Assembly: GCF_030824435.1 (NCBI RefSeq)
Contig: NZ_JAVBXS010000008.1
Location: forward strand, 26,492 to 90,491
Length of the DNA stretch: 64,000 nt
Reading direction: 5' to 3'
Source of the DNA: Rheinheimera sp.
GTDB lineage: Bacteria > Pseudomonadota > Gammaproteobacteria > Enterobacterales > Alteromonadaceae
The position numbers and the translations under genes are program-made. A model generated the notes under the pieces. The model had not been told where the DNA came from. It saw only the letters and a list, made by a program, of their open reading frames with translations, and did not search any database. Positions 21,416-36,918 of this stretch are shown in pieces. Numbering within the stretch: position 1 is the first letter of the stretch; each line of letters opens with the position of its first letter.

Positions 21416-21738
21416 AACCGCTCCAGTTGTTTATGTAACTCTGCATTATCCGTGTTGCTGATATCACCTTTCACCATCAATACCAAATCTACCGGAGGCA
21501 GATCATGTTGATGTAAACGAAAGCTGTCGCGGGCACAACGTTTGATTCTGTTGCGTTGCGTGGCTAATTTAACACGTTTTTTCGCGATCGTCAGACCAAT
21601 ACGCGGAGTGGCTAAAGAATTAGCTTTACAGAGGATGGTAAACAGGGGAGACGCAACCCGGAAAGGGTTCTGGAACACATTGTCGAATTCGCGGGGAGTT
21701 AACAGACGTAACTCCCTGCTGAAGGTATAGCTGACCAC
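21367..21738 (-). CDS. rnpA: Ribonuclease P protein component
   Basis: Protein subunit of RNase P, which binds the catalytic RNA and matures tRNA 5' ends. 123 residues. The signature RNxxKRxxR region is visible as [23 protein letters not shown] (central RNRIKRCAR). The start is GTG at 21736-21738, giving [18 protein letters not shown], in line with the family; no clear ribosome site is seen, which fits translation coupled to rpmH 19 bases upstream. Confidence 0.96.
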   Translation of the reverse strand: MVSYTFSRELRLLTPREFDNVFQNPFRVASPLFTILCKANSLATPRIGLTIAKKRVKLATQRNRIKRCARDSFRLHQHDLPPVDLVLMVKGDISNTDNAELHKQLERLWSKISRQYNAIQPKP

Positions 21739-21757
21739 GCAGCGCTTTATAATCTGA

Positions 21758-22338
<581 letters not shown>

Positions 22339-23712
22339 ATGGTGTATCAGTCAGTCTGGCAAAATTGCCTAGAAGCACTGCAGTCAGAATTGCCTGCGCA
22401 GCAATTCAGCATGTGGATCCGCCCTTTGCAGGCCGATAGTTCCCATGACGCTCTCACATTATTCGCCCCAAACCGTTTTGTGCTGGATTGGGTGCGGGAT
22501 AAATATTTAAACCGGATCAACGAGCTGATCCACGATTATTGTGGTGATCATGCCCCGCGTCTGCGTTTTGAAGTGGGCAGCAGCCAAAAAGCATTAAAAT
22601 CCGCGCCCATGCCTGTGAGTCGTAACCACAGCGCACCAGCTCAGCCGGTTTCTGCACCAGAAGTGCCGGAACCTGCACCAAAAACCATAGTGCGCAGTAA
22701 TGTACGTGCTAACTACACCTTTGATAACTTTGTTGAAGGTAAATCAAACCAGCTGGCGCGTGCGGCCGCCAGTCAGGTGGCTGACAATCCTGGTACTGCT
22801 TATAACCCGCTGTTTTTATACGGTGGAACTGGTTTAGGTAAAACTCACTTATTGCATGCGGTAGGCAATGGCATTCTGGCAAAAAAGCCCGACGCCAAAG
22901 TTATTTATATGCATTCAGAGCGTTTTGTACAGGATATGGTCAAAGCGCTGCAAAATAACGCCATTGAAGAATTTAAACGTTATTACCGTTCTGTCGACGC
23001 TTTGCTTATAGATGACATTCAGTTTTTTGCGAAAAAAGACCGTTCTCAGGAAGAATTCTTTCATACTTTCAATGCCTTACTTGAAGGTAATCAGCAAATT
23101 ATTTTAACTTCTGACCGTTATCCAAAAGAGATTGACGGTGTGGAAGAGCGGTTAAAAAGCCGCTTTGGCTGGGGTTTAACCATTGCTATTGAACCGCCGG
23201 AGCTGGAAACCAGGGTTGCCATTCTGATGCGCAAAGCCCAGGAAAATAATATCCGCCTGCCGGAAGAAGTGGCGTTTTTTGTCGCTAAAAGACTGCGTTC
23301 TAATGTGCGTGAATTAGAAGGTGCATTAAACCGTATTACCGCCAATGCCAATTTTACCGGCCGGCCTATCACTATAGATTTTGTCCGGGAGTCTTTGCGC
23401 GATTTATTGGCGTTACAAGACAAACTGGTCACCATTGAAAACATCCAGAAAACAGTGGCTGAATATTACAAAATCCGGGTGGCAGATTTGTTATCAAAAC
23501 GCCGTTCCCGTTCTGTCGCCAGACCACGGCAAATGGCGATGGCACTTTCAAAAGAACTCACCAACCACAGTTTGCCGGAAATTGGTGACGCTTTTGGCGG
23601 ACGTGACCACACCACAGTGTTGCACGCTTGCCGTAAAATTGAGTCTCTGAAAGAAGAAACTCATGAAATTAAAGAAGATTTTCAGAATTTAATTCGGACA
23701 TTGTCGTCTTAA
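22339..23712 (+). CDS. dnaA: Chromosomal replication initiator protein DnaA
   Basis: AAA+ ATPase that binds DnaA boxes and opens the origin. 457 residues. Domain I (about 1-80) contains the [10 protein letters not shown] segment; a Pro/Ala-rich linker (about 85-117) is domain II; domain III has Walker [10 protein letters not shown] from residue 162 and Walker [11 protein letters not shown]; domain IV ends with the DNA-binding signature around [19 protein letters not shown]. First gene of the dnaA-dnaN-recF-gyrB operon. Confidence 0.99.
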   Translation: MVYQSVWQNCLEALQSELPAQQFSMWIRPLQADSSHDALTLFAPNRFVLDWVRDKYLNRINELIHDYCGDHAPRLRFEVGSSQKALKSAPMPVSRNHSAPAQPVSAPEVPEPAPKTIVRSNVRANYTFDNFVEGKSNQLARAAASQVADNPGTAYNPLFLYGGTGLGKTHLLHAVGNGILAKKPDAKVIYMHSERFVQDMVKALQNNAIEEFKRYYRSVDALLIDDIQFFAKKDRSQEEFFHTFNALLEGNQQIILTSDRYPKEIDGVEERLKSRFGWGLTIAIEPPELETRVAILMRKAQENNIRLPEEVAFFVAKRLRSNVRELEGALNRITANANFTGRPITIDFVRESLRDLLALQDKLVTIENIQKTVAEYYKIRVADLLSKRRSRSVARPRQMAMALSKELTNHSLPEIGDAFGGRDHTTVLHACRKIESLKEETHEIKEDFQNLIRTLSS

Positions 23713-23724
23713 TAGGGAAAGGTT

Positions 23725-24828
23725 ATGCAATTTTTCATTGACCGTGACACGCTGCTGAAGCCACTGCAAATGGTATCTGGTGCCATAGAACGCCGTCATA
23801 CCTTGCCTATTTTGTCGAACGTGTTGCTTGATGTAACACCGGACGCTTTGTCGTTAACAGGTACAGATTTAGAAATTGAACTGGTGGCAGCAGTGCCGTT
23901 AACCCAGGTTCAGGTGCCAGGCCGGGTGACTATTCCGGCGAAAAAGTTACTCGATATTTGCCGCTCTTTACCTGAAGGATCACCACTGCATATTTCTCTG
24001 CAAGGTGATAACTGTATTGTTAGCACCGGCAAAAGCAAATTTACCTTATCTACTTTAAGTGCCAACGATTACCCTAATCTGGAATCCTGGCAAGGTGAAG
24101 TTGAGTTTGACTTAACAAGAGCTCAACTGCGTAAGTTATTAGACGACACCGCTTTTTCGATGGCCAACCAGGATGTGCGTTATTACCTCAATGGTTTGTT
24201 GTTTGAAGTGGATAACGGCACTTTGCGCACAGTTGCTACTGACGGTCACCGTCTGGCACTCAGTTCAATGGAATTGGCTGTCACAGCAGGTCAGCAGAAA
24301 CAAGTGATCATTCCGCGTAAAGGTGTGTTGGAGCTGATGCGTTTGTTGGTCAACGATGACCAGATGATCCGCCTGGCTATTGGCCAAAACCATATCCGTT
24401 TGCTCGATAGCCAGTTTAGCTTTAGCAGCAAATTGATTGACGGCCGTTTTCCGGATTATCGCCGCGTGTTGCCACGTAACAGTTCCAAACAAGTCACAGC
24501 CCATCGCTCGGTGTTAAAAGACGCTTGTGTGCGTGCTTCTATTTTGTCGAACGAAAAATACCGTGGTGTACGTTTTACTTTAAGTTCCGGCGAGTTACAG
24601 ATTGTTGCCAATAACCCAGAACACGAACAAGCCGAAGAAGTGATTGAAGTAGAGTATCAAGGCGACACTTTAGAAATTGGTTTTAACGTTGGTTATGTGC
24701 TGGATGTATTAAATACCTTAGGCACAGATCTGGTGATTATGCATTTAAGTGATGCCAATTCCAGCTCGCTGGTGGAAGGTGTTGGTAATCAGGGCGCCTT
24801 GTACGTCGTGATGCCAATGCGGCTGTAA
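23725..24828 (+). CDS. dnaN: DNA polymerase III sliding clamp (beta subunit)
   Basis: Ring-shaped processivity factor for replication and a docking site for repair enzymes. 367 residues, near the 366 of E. coli, in three repeated folds. The first begins MQFFIDRDTLLKPLQMVSGAI; the partner-binding pocket at the end is formed by YVVMPMRL, the usual C-terminus. Twelve bases after dnaA and 13 before recF. Confidence 0.99.
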   Translation: MQFFIDRDTLLKPLQMVSGAIERRHTLPILSNVLLDVTPDALSLTGTDLEIELVAAVPLTQVQVPGRVTIPAKKLLDICRSLPEGSPLHISLQGDNCIVSTGKSKFTLSTLSANDYPNLESWQGEVEFDLTRAQLRKLLDDTAFSMANQDVRYYLNGLLFEVDNGTLRTVATDGHRLALSSMELAVTAGQQKQVIIPRKGVLELMRLLVNDDQMIRLAIGQNHIRLLDSQFSFSSKLIDGRFPDYRRVLPRNSSKQVTAHRSVLKDACVRASILSNEKYRGVRFTLSSGELQIVANNPEHEQAEEVIEVEYQGDTLEIGFNVGYVLDVLNTLGTDLVIMHLSDANSSSLVEGVGNQGALYVVMPMRL

Positions 24829-24841
24829 CAGTTTTTTTGTT

Positions 24842-28358
<3,517 letters not shown>

Positions 28359-28433
28359 GTTATCGGATCTCATTTAGGATGACACGGCGTTTCAACCTCG
28401 TGAATTACCTCTCATCTAAGGTGAGCTAAAAGC

Positions 28434-28464
28434 AAAAGCCCAGTCAATTGACTGGGCTTTTTTG
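28434..28464 (+). terminator. Terminator of the dnaA-gyrB operon
   Basis: Perfect inverted repeat AAAAGCCCAGTCAA / TTGACTGGGCTTTT followed by more T residues, 75 bases after the gyrB stop. Confidence 0.93.
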
Positions 28465-28560
28465 TTAGTTTTGAACTGATTTGTTAGTCATAGATTCCTT
28501 AATAAGTATCGTAGCCGATGTTATCGGTCGACATTGCCAATTGGCGGGTGACCGATGTCT

Positions 28561-28824
28561 ATGGCTCAGAACGGAAATTTGGCGGTGGTGCAGCAAGTAA
28601 TGCGGCAGCGCTGCTGGATAGGTTTGACCCATCATCTGGTGGAAGAAATTGCAAATCCCGCCGCCCTTGAATCTATGGCGATGGATAAAGTTGTCGCTGT
28701 TTCCACGTTCAGTCCTGAGCAAATCAAACAACTAAAGAAACTGAATCTGCGCAGACTAAAACAAATGGGGACTGTGGTAGTCACAGAATTGCTGTCGCAG
28801 GCGATAGAAAAAAAATCTAACTGA
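28561..28824 (+). CDS. Small hypothetical protein sharing a C-terminal motif with the next gene
   Basis: About 87 residues (a start two codons earlier at 28555 is also possible). I do not recognise the family. No signal peptide or membrane segment. Residues about 50-77 (FSPEQIKQLKKLNLRRLKQM then GTVVVTEL) closely parallel the C-terminus of the DUF547 protein encoded downstream (FSPEQALKIKELNMRR, then GAVTVTDL). The gene lies 122 bases before that protein and in the same direction. It could be a small partner, a regulatory paralogue or a truncated copy of the larger gene; codon use looks ordinary, so it is more than noise. Confidence 0.55.
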   Translation: MAQNGNLAVVQQVMRQRCWIGLTHHLVEEIANPAALESMAMDKVVAVSTFSPEQIKQLKKLNLRRLKQMGTVVVTELLSQAIEKKSN

Positions 28825-28946
28825 CGATACAACTTGCCGTTGTGAGAATCGGTATTAAAATCAATTTTGAGATTAAAAGTTGCATTATTGAAAATGCTCT
28901 CTAATTTCCGCCAACAACTACATAACAATGAATACAAGGAGAATGT

Positions 28947-30224
28947 ATGAAAGTTAGAGCAACAGCTTTTTTTTCAGTAAGTCTGACCTTATTAACGCTC
29001 AGTTTTGCGACTTGGGCACAAACAGCCTTACCAGAAAGTTTTTTCGGGGAAACGCCGGATTCAACATTAACAATCAATTATGACGATCTGGACGCGATCC
29101 TAAAGGCATCGGTATTACCTGCAGGACTTCCAAGCCGTAAAAAAGCCGCAGTCAGTACTGCCGTTGTTGGCACACGAATGAAAAATAACAGCAATCCGTT
29201 GACTGCTGCCGGCGGTAATCGATTTGCTTATGAAGAATTTAAAAATAATGATCAAATGAAGCTGATTGTCAGTCGTGTTCGCAGTAGCTTAGAAAATTTG
29301 CCGAGCGAAGTACCCTTGTCTGATTTTAATCGACGCGAACAACTGGCGTATTGGTTGAACCTTTATAATGCCACTGTCATTGATGAAATTATTAAAATTT
29401 ATCCTCAAAAGAAAAACCTGGAAGATTTTATTACCGATGAAGATGATGGTCTGTTGCAGAAAAAATTATTAAAAGTCGCCGGAGTTCAGCTTAGCCTGAA
29501 TGACATCCAATTTGAAATTTTACTGAAAAACTATCCGAACCAACCTGAAGTTATTTATGGTTTGCATCAAGGGTATATCGGGAGTCCGAATATCAGGAAA
29601 AATGCTTATACAGGCGAAAACGTGTTCCGGGCTTTGGCAAATAATGCCAATGATTTTGTTAACTCGAATCGTGGTACCTATATGGCGGGTAAACGTGGTT
29701 ATCGGGTATCAAGTTTTTACCAGCGAAGTGCTGCATTCTTTCCTGAATTCGAAGAGGATCTGAAAAAACATTTATTGGAGCACATCCGGGACAGTGAAGA
29801 AATGGCTTTGGATGAAGCGCCAACATTGATTGCGAATATTGATGACTTTACTATTACCGATATCTACGGAACTACCCGTAATTTTGGCAGCGCTGCGGCG
29901 GTCAATTCGGCGGCACTTTTGGATGCGTTTGCACAAATGGATCGAGATTCCAGTGGTCTTAGTGATGGTACTAATTTAATGCCGGTTGGGGGAATTCATA
30001 AGGGAAGTTCGGAAGCGGGAAGTAATAACGAAGTTGCGAATGTGGGAATGCTCAGCAATACCTTGGCTGATCGCGCGATCAGTTTTGGAAGATTTTCTCC
30101 GGAACAGGCGCTAAAAATTAAAGAGCTTAATATGCGCCGCCAAAACCAAGAGGGAGCTGTGACTGTTACTGATTTGGAGGCGGAAGAACAATTGCCCGAA
30201 AAAAACGAAGGTAAACAAAACTAG
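28947..30224 (+). CDS. DUF547 domain-containing exported protein with C-terminal extension
   Basis: 425 residues with a signal peptide (about 1-25, ending FATWAQ). The central region has the DUF547 signature: REQLAYWLNLYNATVIDEII (about residues 131-150), followed by the D...LQKKLLKVAGVQLSLNDIQFEILL segment and the histidine-poor GLHQGYIGSPNIRKNAYTGE part. Function of DUF547 is not established. After the domain comes a low-complexity Ser/Gly/Asn-rich stretch (about 330-370) and then a charged tail with FSPEQALKIKELNMRR that is shared with the small upstream ORF. AAGGAGAATGT ribosome site before the ATG; terminator 30 bases downstream. Confidence 0.8.
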   Translation: MKVRATAFFSVSLTLLTLSFATWAQTALPESFFGETPDSTLTINYDDLDAILKASVLPAGLPSRKKAAVSTAVVGTRMKNNSNPLTAAGGNRFAYEEFKNNDQMKLIVSRVRSSLENLPSEVPLSDFNRREQLAYWLNLYNATVIDEIIKIYPQKKNLEDFITDEDDGLLQKKLLKVAGVQLSLNDIQFEILLKNYPNQPEVIYGLHQGYIGSPNIRKNAYTGENVFRALANNANDFVNSNRGTYMAGKRGYRVSSFYQRSAAFFPEFEEDLKKHLLEHIRDSEEMALDEAPTLIANIDDFTITDIYGTTRNFGSAAAVNSAALLDAFAQMDRDSSGLSDGTNLMPVGGIHKGSSEAGSNNEVANVGMLSNTLADRAISFGRFSPEQALKIKELNMRRQNQEGAVTVTDLEAEEQLPEKNEGKQN

Positions 30225-30255
30225 GCAGTGAGTGAAATGGGCATTCTTGTCGGAC

Positions 30256-30287
30256 AAAAAAGGCAGCTAGGTTAAGCTGCCTTTTTC
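30256..30287 (+). terminator. Terminator after the DUF547 gene
   Basis: Stem AAAAGGCAGCT / AGCTGCCTTTT with a six-base loop and a terminal T run. Confidence 0.9.
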
Positions 30288-30547
30288 TATTGGAAAATGT
30301 CGTTTTGCAATCTTATGCTGTCAAATTGCCGCTTGTTTTGTTTTTCCTACACTTCTTCCGCCGCTTTGGTTTCTGTTTCTGAATCAGTTACGGTTGCTGT
30401 GCCCGACTAGTTTTGGCGCAGCGGTTTTAACTCTTTATCTAGTGGCAAATTGAAAAATGAGTGTGTGGAGTGGGCAAATTAGAGTCTAAGTGAAGTGTGC
30501 TACCCCGTATGGGGAAACTTGAGTTAAAAGCCCAAAATGCAACTTAA

Positions 30548-30799
30548 CTAAAATTTATACCGACTTAAAGCTCCCGAATCACGCATAAAATTAAGTTGCC
30601 TAATCCAGAGATAACGAGATAACCACTGGATTAGTCTACGGCATATGAGAGATTCAATCTGACGCAAAATCTCGTTAATGATGAACCAGCTAGGATTGCC
30701 GCGTCTAGGCCTGATCAACTCTAAATGAGATCCGACAAACAACACTGTCTGTGCTGAAACAGCCTTGCTGCATAACAAAATAAAGCCAGCCCATAACAT
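30548..30799 (-). pseudogene. Possible remnant of an exported protein gene
   Basis: In the 700-base gap between the DUF547 terminator and glyQ there is one short leftward frame. From ATG at 30797-30799 it would give 83 residues beginning with a convincing signal peptide (MLWAGFILLCSKAVSA then QTVLFVGSHLE) followed by a basic segment that does not continue into a domain. It looks like the 5' end of a periplasmic-binding-protein-type gene that has lost the rest, but the identification is a guess. The remainder of 30290-30986 shows no other gene; a TATACT-like -10 at 30932-30937 may serve glyQ. Confidence 0.25.
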
Positions 30800-30986
30800 C
30801 GCAGCTGTATTGTGTCCGGCATGCGACGGTACATTACAGCAAATGCAGATAAACAAATTTAATGACAGGAACTACCGGAAAAAACCCAGAAAAAACGCGC
30901 TTTAGCGCTACAGAAACGTCACGTAAATGGGTATACTTTTCGGTCATTTTTGCATGTATGTCATTCAGCGAACAGGTGCGCCTTCT

Positions 30987-31907
30987 ATGCACAATTACGA
31001 TATTAAAACATTCCAGGGTTTGATCCTGGCATTACAGGATTATTGGGCCCGTCAGGGTTGCGTTATTGTTCAGCCACTGGATATGGAAGTTGGGGCCGGT
31101 ACTTTCCACCCTATGACTTTCCTGCGTTCATTAGGCCCAGAGCCAAGCAATGTGGCTTATGTGCAGCCGTGCCGTCGTCCAACCGATGGCCGTTATGGCG
31201 AAAACCCAAACCGCTTGCAGCACTATTATCAGTTTCAGGTGATTTTAAAACCGTCGCCGGCCAATATTCAGGAGCTGTATTTAGGCTCTTTACGCGAAAT
31301 GGGTATTGATACCCTGGTGCACGATATCCGTTTTGTTGAAGACAACTGGGAATCGCCAACGCTGGGTGCCTGGGGTTTAGGTTGGGAAGTGTGGTTAAAC
31401 GGCATGGAAGTGACGCAGTTCACTTATTTCCAGCAAGTGGGTGGCTTAGAGTGCCGTCCGGTCACAGGCGAAATTACCTATGGTTTAGAGCGCCTTGCCA
31501 TGTACATCCAGGGTGTCGACAGTATTTATGATCTGGTGTGGGCCGATGGCCCTATGGGCCGTGTCACCTATGGTGATGTGTTCCATCAGAACGAAGTAGA
31601 GCAGTCGACCTACAACTTTGAATACGCCGATGTGCCTGCTTTATTTGCCGCTTTTGACCAATACGAAGCCGAAAGCCACAAACTGATTGAGCTGGGTTTA
31701 CCGTTGCCGGCTTATGAAAAAGTAATGAAAGCCTCGCATGCCTTTAACCTGCTGGATGCGCGCCACGCCATTTCTGTGACGGAACGCCAGCGTTATATTC
31801 TACGGGTCCGTACTTTGGCCAAAGCCTGTGCTGAAGCTTATTATGCCGCCCGCGAAAAGCTGGGTTTCCCGTTATGCCGTAACCAACAAGCGCAGCAGGA
31901 GGCTTAA
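30987..31907 (+). CDS. glyQ: Glycyl-tRNA synthetase subunit alpha
   Basis: Catalytic subunit of the bacterial alpha2beta2 glycyl-tRNA synthetase. 306 residues from ATG at 30987 ([20 protein letters not shown]); upstream in-frame codons are outside the family. Class II motifs are visible as [26 protein letters not shown] region (key [14 protein letters not shown]) and the C-terminal [18 protein letters not shown]. glyS begins immediately after its stop. Confidence 0.98.
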   Translation: MHNYDIKTFQGLILALQDYWARQGCVIVQPLDMEVGAGTFHPMTFLRSLGPEPSNVAYVQPCRRPTDGRYGENPNRLQHYYQFQVILKPSPANIQELYLGSLREMGIDTLVHDIRFVEDNWESPTLGAWGLGWEVWLNGMEVTQFTYFQQVGGLECRPVTGEITYGLERLAMYIQGVDSIYDLVWADGPMGRVTYGDVFHQNEVEQSTYNFEYADVPALFAAFDQYEAESHKLIELGLPLPAYEKVMKASHAFNLLDARHAISVTERQRYILRVRTLAKACAEAYYAAREKLGFPLCRNQQAQQEA

Positions 31908-33971
31908 GTGGTACAGGATTTTATTGTAGAAATTGGTACTGAAGAGTTACCACCAAAGTCGCTGCAAACCCTGGCAACGGCTTTTGAACAGAATATTGTA
32001 GATGAGCTGAATAAACTTGGTTTGTCATTCAGCAACACCAACTGGTACGCGGCGCCACGCCGTTTAGCGGTGCGCGTGAATCAGCTGGTGGCACAACAAG
32101 CCGACAAAGTGGTGGAAAAACGTGGTCCGGCGCTCTCTGGTGCTTTTGATGCTGCAGGTCTGCCGACCAAAGCGGCGCAAGCCTGGGCTGCTTCCAACGG
32201 CATTAGTGTTGATCAGGCTGAACGGCTGGAAACCGACAAAGGCGCATGGCTGGTACATAAAGCCAAAGTGCTGGGCGCAACCACTGTTAGTTTATTACCT
32301 GAGGTGATTAACTCCGCGCTGGCTAAATTGCCTATTGCCAAGCCAATGCGCTGGGGACATTCCACTGCTGAATTTATCCGCCCTGTGCATACGATCGTTA
32401 TGCTTTATGGCAACGACATAGTGCCGGCAACTGTGCTGGGTAAAACTTCAGGCCGTGCGACTCATGGTCACAGGTTCCATGCCCCCGCATTGGTAGAAAT
32501 TGCCAATGCCGATGCTTACTTAAGCACACTGGAACAAGCTTTTGTGGTGGCCGATTATGCCAAACGCCGTGCTTTTATTGCTGCTGAAGTGGCAAAAACT
32601 GCAGCTTCATTGAATGGTGTGGTGGCAACTGACGAAGCGCTGCTCGATGAAGTGACGTCTTTAGTGGAATGGCCAGTGGTACTGGTGGGCTCTTTTGAAG
32701 AGCGTTTCCTCGAAGTGCCGGCTGAGCCGTTAATTTCCACCATGAAAGACAATCAAAAGTACTTCCCGCTGCTGGATAGCAACGGCAAGTTACTGAATAA
32801 ATTTATTTTTGTGGCCAATATCAATAGCAAAGACCCAAGCCAGATCATCTCGGGTAACGAAAAAGTAGTGCGGCCACGGTTAACAGACGCCCAGTTCTTT
32901 TTTACGGTCGATAAAAAGACCAAACTGGCTGAGCGCCTGGAAAGTTTAGGTACTGTGTTGTTCCAGCAAAAGCTCGGCACTTTACGTGAAAAATCAGAGC
33001 GAATTGCCAAACTGTCGGCTTATATAGCCGGCAAAATCGGCGCGAACGTGCAGCACGCTGAGCGCGCTGGTTTATTGTCGAAAACCGACCTGATGAGCAA
33101 CATGGTCGGTGAGTTCCCTGAAACTCAGGGCATTATGGGCATGCATTATGCTCGTATCGACGGCGAGCCAGAGGCTGTTGCAGTTGCGCTGAACGAACAA
33201 TACAAACCGCGTTTTGCCGGTGACAGCCTGCCAAGCCAGCTGGAAGCCTGTGCAGTGGCCATTGCTGATAAACTCGATTCTTTAGTGGGTATTTTTGGTA
33301 TTGGTCAGGCGCCAAAAGGCGATAAAGACCCCTTTGCACTGCGTCGTGCAGCCATTGGTGCTTTGCGTATTATGGTGGAAAAACAGCTGCCGTTAGATTT
33401 GCTGGATATCATTGCGTATTCACAAAGCACTTTTGGCGACAAGTTGACCCAAGCCACTGTTGCTGACGAAGTGCTGGAATTTATGCTGGCGCGTTTCCGT
33501 GCCTGGTATGAAGGCGAAGGTTATGCGGTGGATGTGATTCAGGCGGTGTTAGCGCGTCGTCCAACCAATCCGGCCGATTTTGACCGCAGAGTCAAAGCTG
33601 TTGCCGAATTCCGCAAATTAGACGCTGCTTTAGCTTTGGCTGCTGCCAATAAGCGGGTTGCCAATATTCTGGCGAAAGTGGAAGGTGAATTACCACAACA
33701 GGTGAATACAGCTTTATTGCAGCCTGGCGCCGAGCAGGCCTTGTTTGCGGCTTTATCAGCTAAACAAACTGAGCTGGAAACACTGTTTGCCAAAGGCGAC
33801 TACAACACTGCCTTAAGTACTTTGTCGTCACTGCGTCAGGTGATTGACCAGTTCTTTGATGAAGTGATGGTCAACGTTGATGATGTGGCCGTACGGCAAA
33901 ACCGGCTGGCGCTACTCAATCAGCTGCGTTTAGCTTTCCTGCATGTGGCTGATATTTCTGTGCTGCAATAA
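31908..33971 (+). CDS. glyS: Glycyl-tRNA synthetase subunit beta
   Basis: tRNA-recognition subunit of glycyl-tRNA synthetase. 687 residues; E. coli has 689. It starts with GTG directly after the glyQ stop, giving [19 protein letters not shown], the normal beginning. The HD-like region with [20 protein letters not shown] (about residues 388-407) and the C-terminal anticodon-binding part with [22 protein letters not shown] are present. A ribosome site (AGCAGGAGG) lies inside the end of glyQ, indicating coupled translation. Confidence 0.98.
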   Translation: MVQDFIVEIGTEELPPKSLQTLATAFEQNIVDELNKLGLSFSNTNWYAAPRRLAVRVNQLVAQQADKVVEKRGPALSGAFDAAGLPTKAAQAWAASNGISVDQAERLETDKGAWLVHKAKVLGATTVSLLPEVINSALAKLPIAKPMRWGHSTAEFIRPVHTIVMLYGNDIVPATVLGKTSGRATHGHRFHAPALVEIANADAYLSTLEQAFVVADYAKRRAFIAAEVAKTAASLNGVVATDEALLDEVTSLVEWPVVLVGSFEERFLEVPAEPLISTMKDNQKYFPLLDSNGKLLNKFIFVANINSKDPSQIISGNEKVVRPRLTDAQFFFTVDKKTKLAERLESLGTVLFQQKLGTLREKSERIAKLSAYIAGKIGANVQHAERAGLLSKTDLMSNMVGEFPETQGIMGMHYARIDGEPEAVAVALNEQYKPRFAGDSLPSQLEACAVAIADKLDSLVGIFGIGQAPKGDKDPFALRRAAIGALRIMVEKQLPLDLLDIIAYSQSTFGDKLTQATVADEVLEFMLARFRAWYEGEGYAVDVIQAVLARRPTNPADFDRRVKAVAEFRKLDAALALAAANKRVANILAKVEGELPQQVNTALLQPGAEQALFAALSAKQTELETLFAKGDYNTALSTLSSLRQVIDQFFDEVMVNVDDVAVRQNRLALLNQLRLAFLHVADISVLQ

Positions 33972-33993
33972 TTAAGGTACTGAAATAAAATAG

Positions 33994-34020
33994 AAAAACC
34001 CGGCTTTGTCGGGTTTTTTA
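33994..34020. terminator. Terminator between glyS and the diguanylate cyclase gene
   Basis: AAAAACCCG / CGGGTTTTT stem with a GC-containing loop and T run; it can act on the rightward glyS transcript and possibly on the convergent gene. It is followed by a T7-G8 homopolymer tract at 34025-34039. Confidence 0.85.
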
Positions 34021-34039
34021 TTGCTTTTTTTGGGGGGGG

Positions 34040-35083
34040 TTAATTCACCTGATTACGGCCATTGGCTTTGGAGGTATACAGCTGTTGGTCGGCTCTTTTA
34101 ATAGCAGCCTGAATGTCGGGCACAGACCCGGCTTCGGCAACGCCAAAACTGCCTGTGATGACGAGGTCCGGGTGCTGCGGTAATAACCTTTGTTGCGCTA
34201 TGCTGGCGCGGACTTTATCGGCTACTCTTTTGGCGTCCTGCAGGTTGGTTTTGGGCAGCAATAATAAAAACTCTTCACCACCATAACGGCAGCAAATATC
34301 CTGAGTTCGCAGTTTTTGCCGGAATAACAGCGCAGCCTGTTGTAACACTAAATCACCTTGATCATGGCCAAAACTATCGTTGATATGTTTAAAGTGGTCG
34401 ATATCCGTCATCACCACCGCCATAGGGAAGAACAGCTCAGGTTGCCGCTCTGCGTGCTCTGGCAACACTTCTTCCAGAAAACGCCGGTTGGCCAGATTGG
34501 TGAGTACATCGGTATTGGCTTGTTGTTCTTTGCTGTGTTGCAGCAGACTCATTGAATGGTGGCTGCGTTCGCGAAAATGTTCGTTGATCCAGCCGACCGC
34601 CAACACAGTGGCAAAAGACGCCAGAAAACGCGCCACTTCTGCAGTCTGGTAACGTGCTTGTTGTAGTTCTGGTCCAAACAATAAAAATACCAATCCGAAT
34701 AACATCAATAAGTTCATAAAGATGCCAGTTCTTGACCCCAGCAGGCCAAAAACAATCAGCGGAAAAGGGAAAGCCCAATATAAAGCCGTGTTTTGTGAGC
34801 CGCCGTGCCACACCAGCAAGATGACAAAAAATAACGCAAAAATGGACACTAAAGTGCAGGCCAGCTGCAGTTGTTGTGAACGTTGAAACCAGATAGCAAT
34901 CAGCAGCAATAACAAAGCACCACTGAATAACAACAGCTGTAACGACAAATCGGCACTGAATAAATGGTGGAAGCCTATCAACAGCAAAGTGAAAGAGCTG
35001 ATATAACTGGCAAACAACAGAATATAACGCCGTCTGAGTTGGTCGATAGAAGCGGCTTTATGATGGCTTTGCGACAGTGGCAA
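34040..35083 (-). CDS. Membrane diguanylate cyclase (GGDEF)
   Basis: Makes the second messenger cyclic di-GMP from two GTP. 347 residues: about five or six membrane helices in residues 20-165, then a GGDEF domain from about residue 185 (NTDVLTNLANRRFLEE). The active-site motif is GGEEF at 268-272, a functional variant, and the inhibitory I-site RTQD is at 259-262, five residues ahead, so product feedback is expected. The membrane part does not match a named sensor by eye. The only reasonable start is TTG at 35081-35083 with a GGAA upstream. Monocistronic by appearance. Confidence 0.9.
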   Translation of the reverse strand: MPLSQSHHKAASIDQLRRRYILLFASYISSFTLLLIGFHHLFSADLSLQLLLFSGALLLLLIAIWFQRSQQLQLACTLVSIFALFFVILLVWHGGSQNTALYWAFPFPLIVFGLLGSRTGIFMNLLMLFGLVFLLFGPELQQARYQTAEVARFLASFATVLAVGWINEHFRERSHHSMSLLQHSKEQQANTDVLTNLANRRFLEEVLPEHAERQPELFFPMAVVMTDIDHFKHINDSFGHDQGDLVLQQAALLFRQKLRTQDICCRYGGEEFLLLLPKTNLQDAKRVADKVRASIAQQRLLPQHPDLVITGSFGVAEAGSVPDIQAAIKRADQQLYTSKANGRNQVN

Positions 35084-35146
35084 AACGGCAGTTCCGAAGC
35101 TGTTGAATAATAAAGAGTCTGCGACCGGATCGCTGAAATAACAAGT

Positions 35147-35395
35147 TTAACCGGCGCTTTTTTTCAGCAGGTAACGATAAGGTAACTCTGAAGTATCCAT
35201 TGCCAGCAATTCGTGATCCATAAAGCGGCAAAAAGCCGGTATATCACGGGTAGTCGCCGGGTCGTCAGCCAGAATTAACAAGGTCTGGCCTGTAGCCATT
35301 TTGCGGATTGTCAGCCGCACCATCATCACAGGCTCAGGGCAACGTAAACCCAAAGCATCCAGTTGTTGATCGGCATTGGCAAACAAGTCAGTCAT
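35147..35395 (-). CDS. tusA: Sulfurtransferase TusA
   Basis: Small sulfur carrier that passes persulfide sulfur from IscS toward tRNA 2-thiolation. 82 residues from ATG at 35393-35395 ([25 protein letters not shown]); the longer upstream frame lacks family similarity. The catalytic cysteine is in the LRCPEPV motif (C19 or so). The segment [23 protein letters not shown] is also typical. Single gene, 66 bases after the terminator of pepQ. Confidence 0.96.
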   Translation of the reverse strand: MTDLFANADQQLDALGLRCPEPVMMVRLTIRKMATGQTLLILADDPATTRDIPAFCRFMDHELLAMDTSELPYRYLLKKSAG

Positions 35396-35460
35396 CGTCA
35401 GTTCCGGTGTGGTGGCAGAGGCGCTTATGGTAACGGCTCCGCTGCTGATATTCAAAATAT

Positions 35461-35488
35461 AAAAAACGGCCATCAAGGCCGTCTTTTT
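35461..35488 (-). terminator. Terminator after pepQ
   Basis: ACGGCC / GGCCGT stem with a five-base loop, with T runs on both strands; located 26 bases after the pepQ stop. Confidence 0.85.
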
Positions 35489-35513
35489 ATATCACCAGAT
35501 GCAGAAACTGCAG

Positions 35514-36854
<1,341 letters not shown>

Positions 36855-36918
36855 TCATTAATTTAAGTTACATCAGCCGCTGTAGCGGCTGCAATATAGC
36901 CAACTGTGTTTAAGCCTT

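Noticed and set aside
30348..30410. Leftward reading GTATVTDSETETKAAEEV resembling the DUF547/small-ORF tail
   Set aside because: Only about 18 codons, bounded by a stop on the upstream side; similarity is limited to GxxxVTD and acidic residues, too short to claim a third copy.
30548..30856. 102-residue leftward ORF as an intact gene
   Set aside because: It needs a TTG start, has no recognisable domain after the signal-peptide-like part and lies in a gene-poor gap; kept only as a low-confidence remnant.
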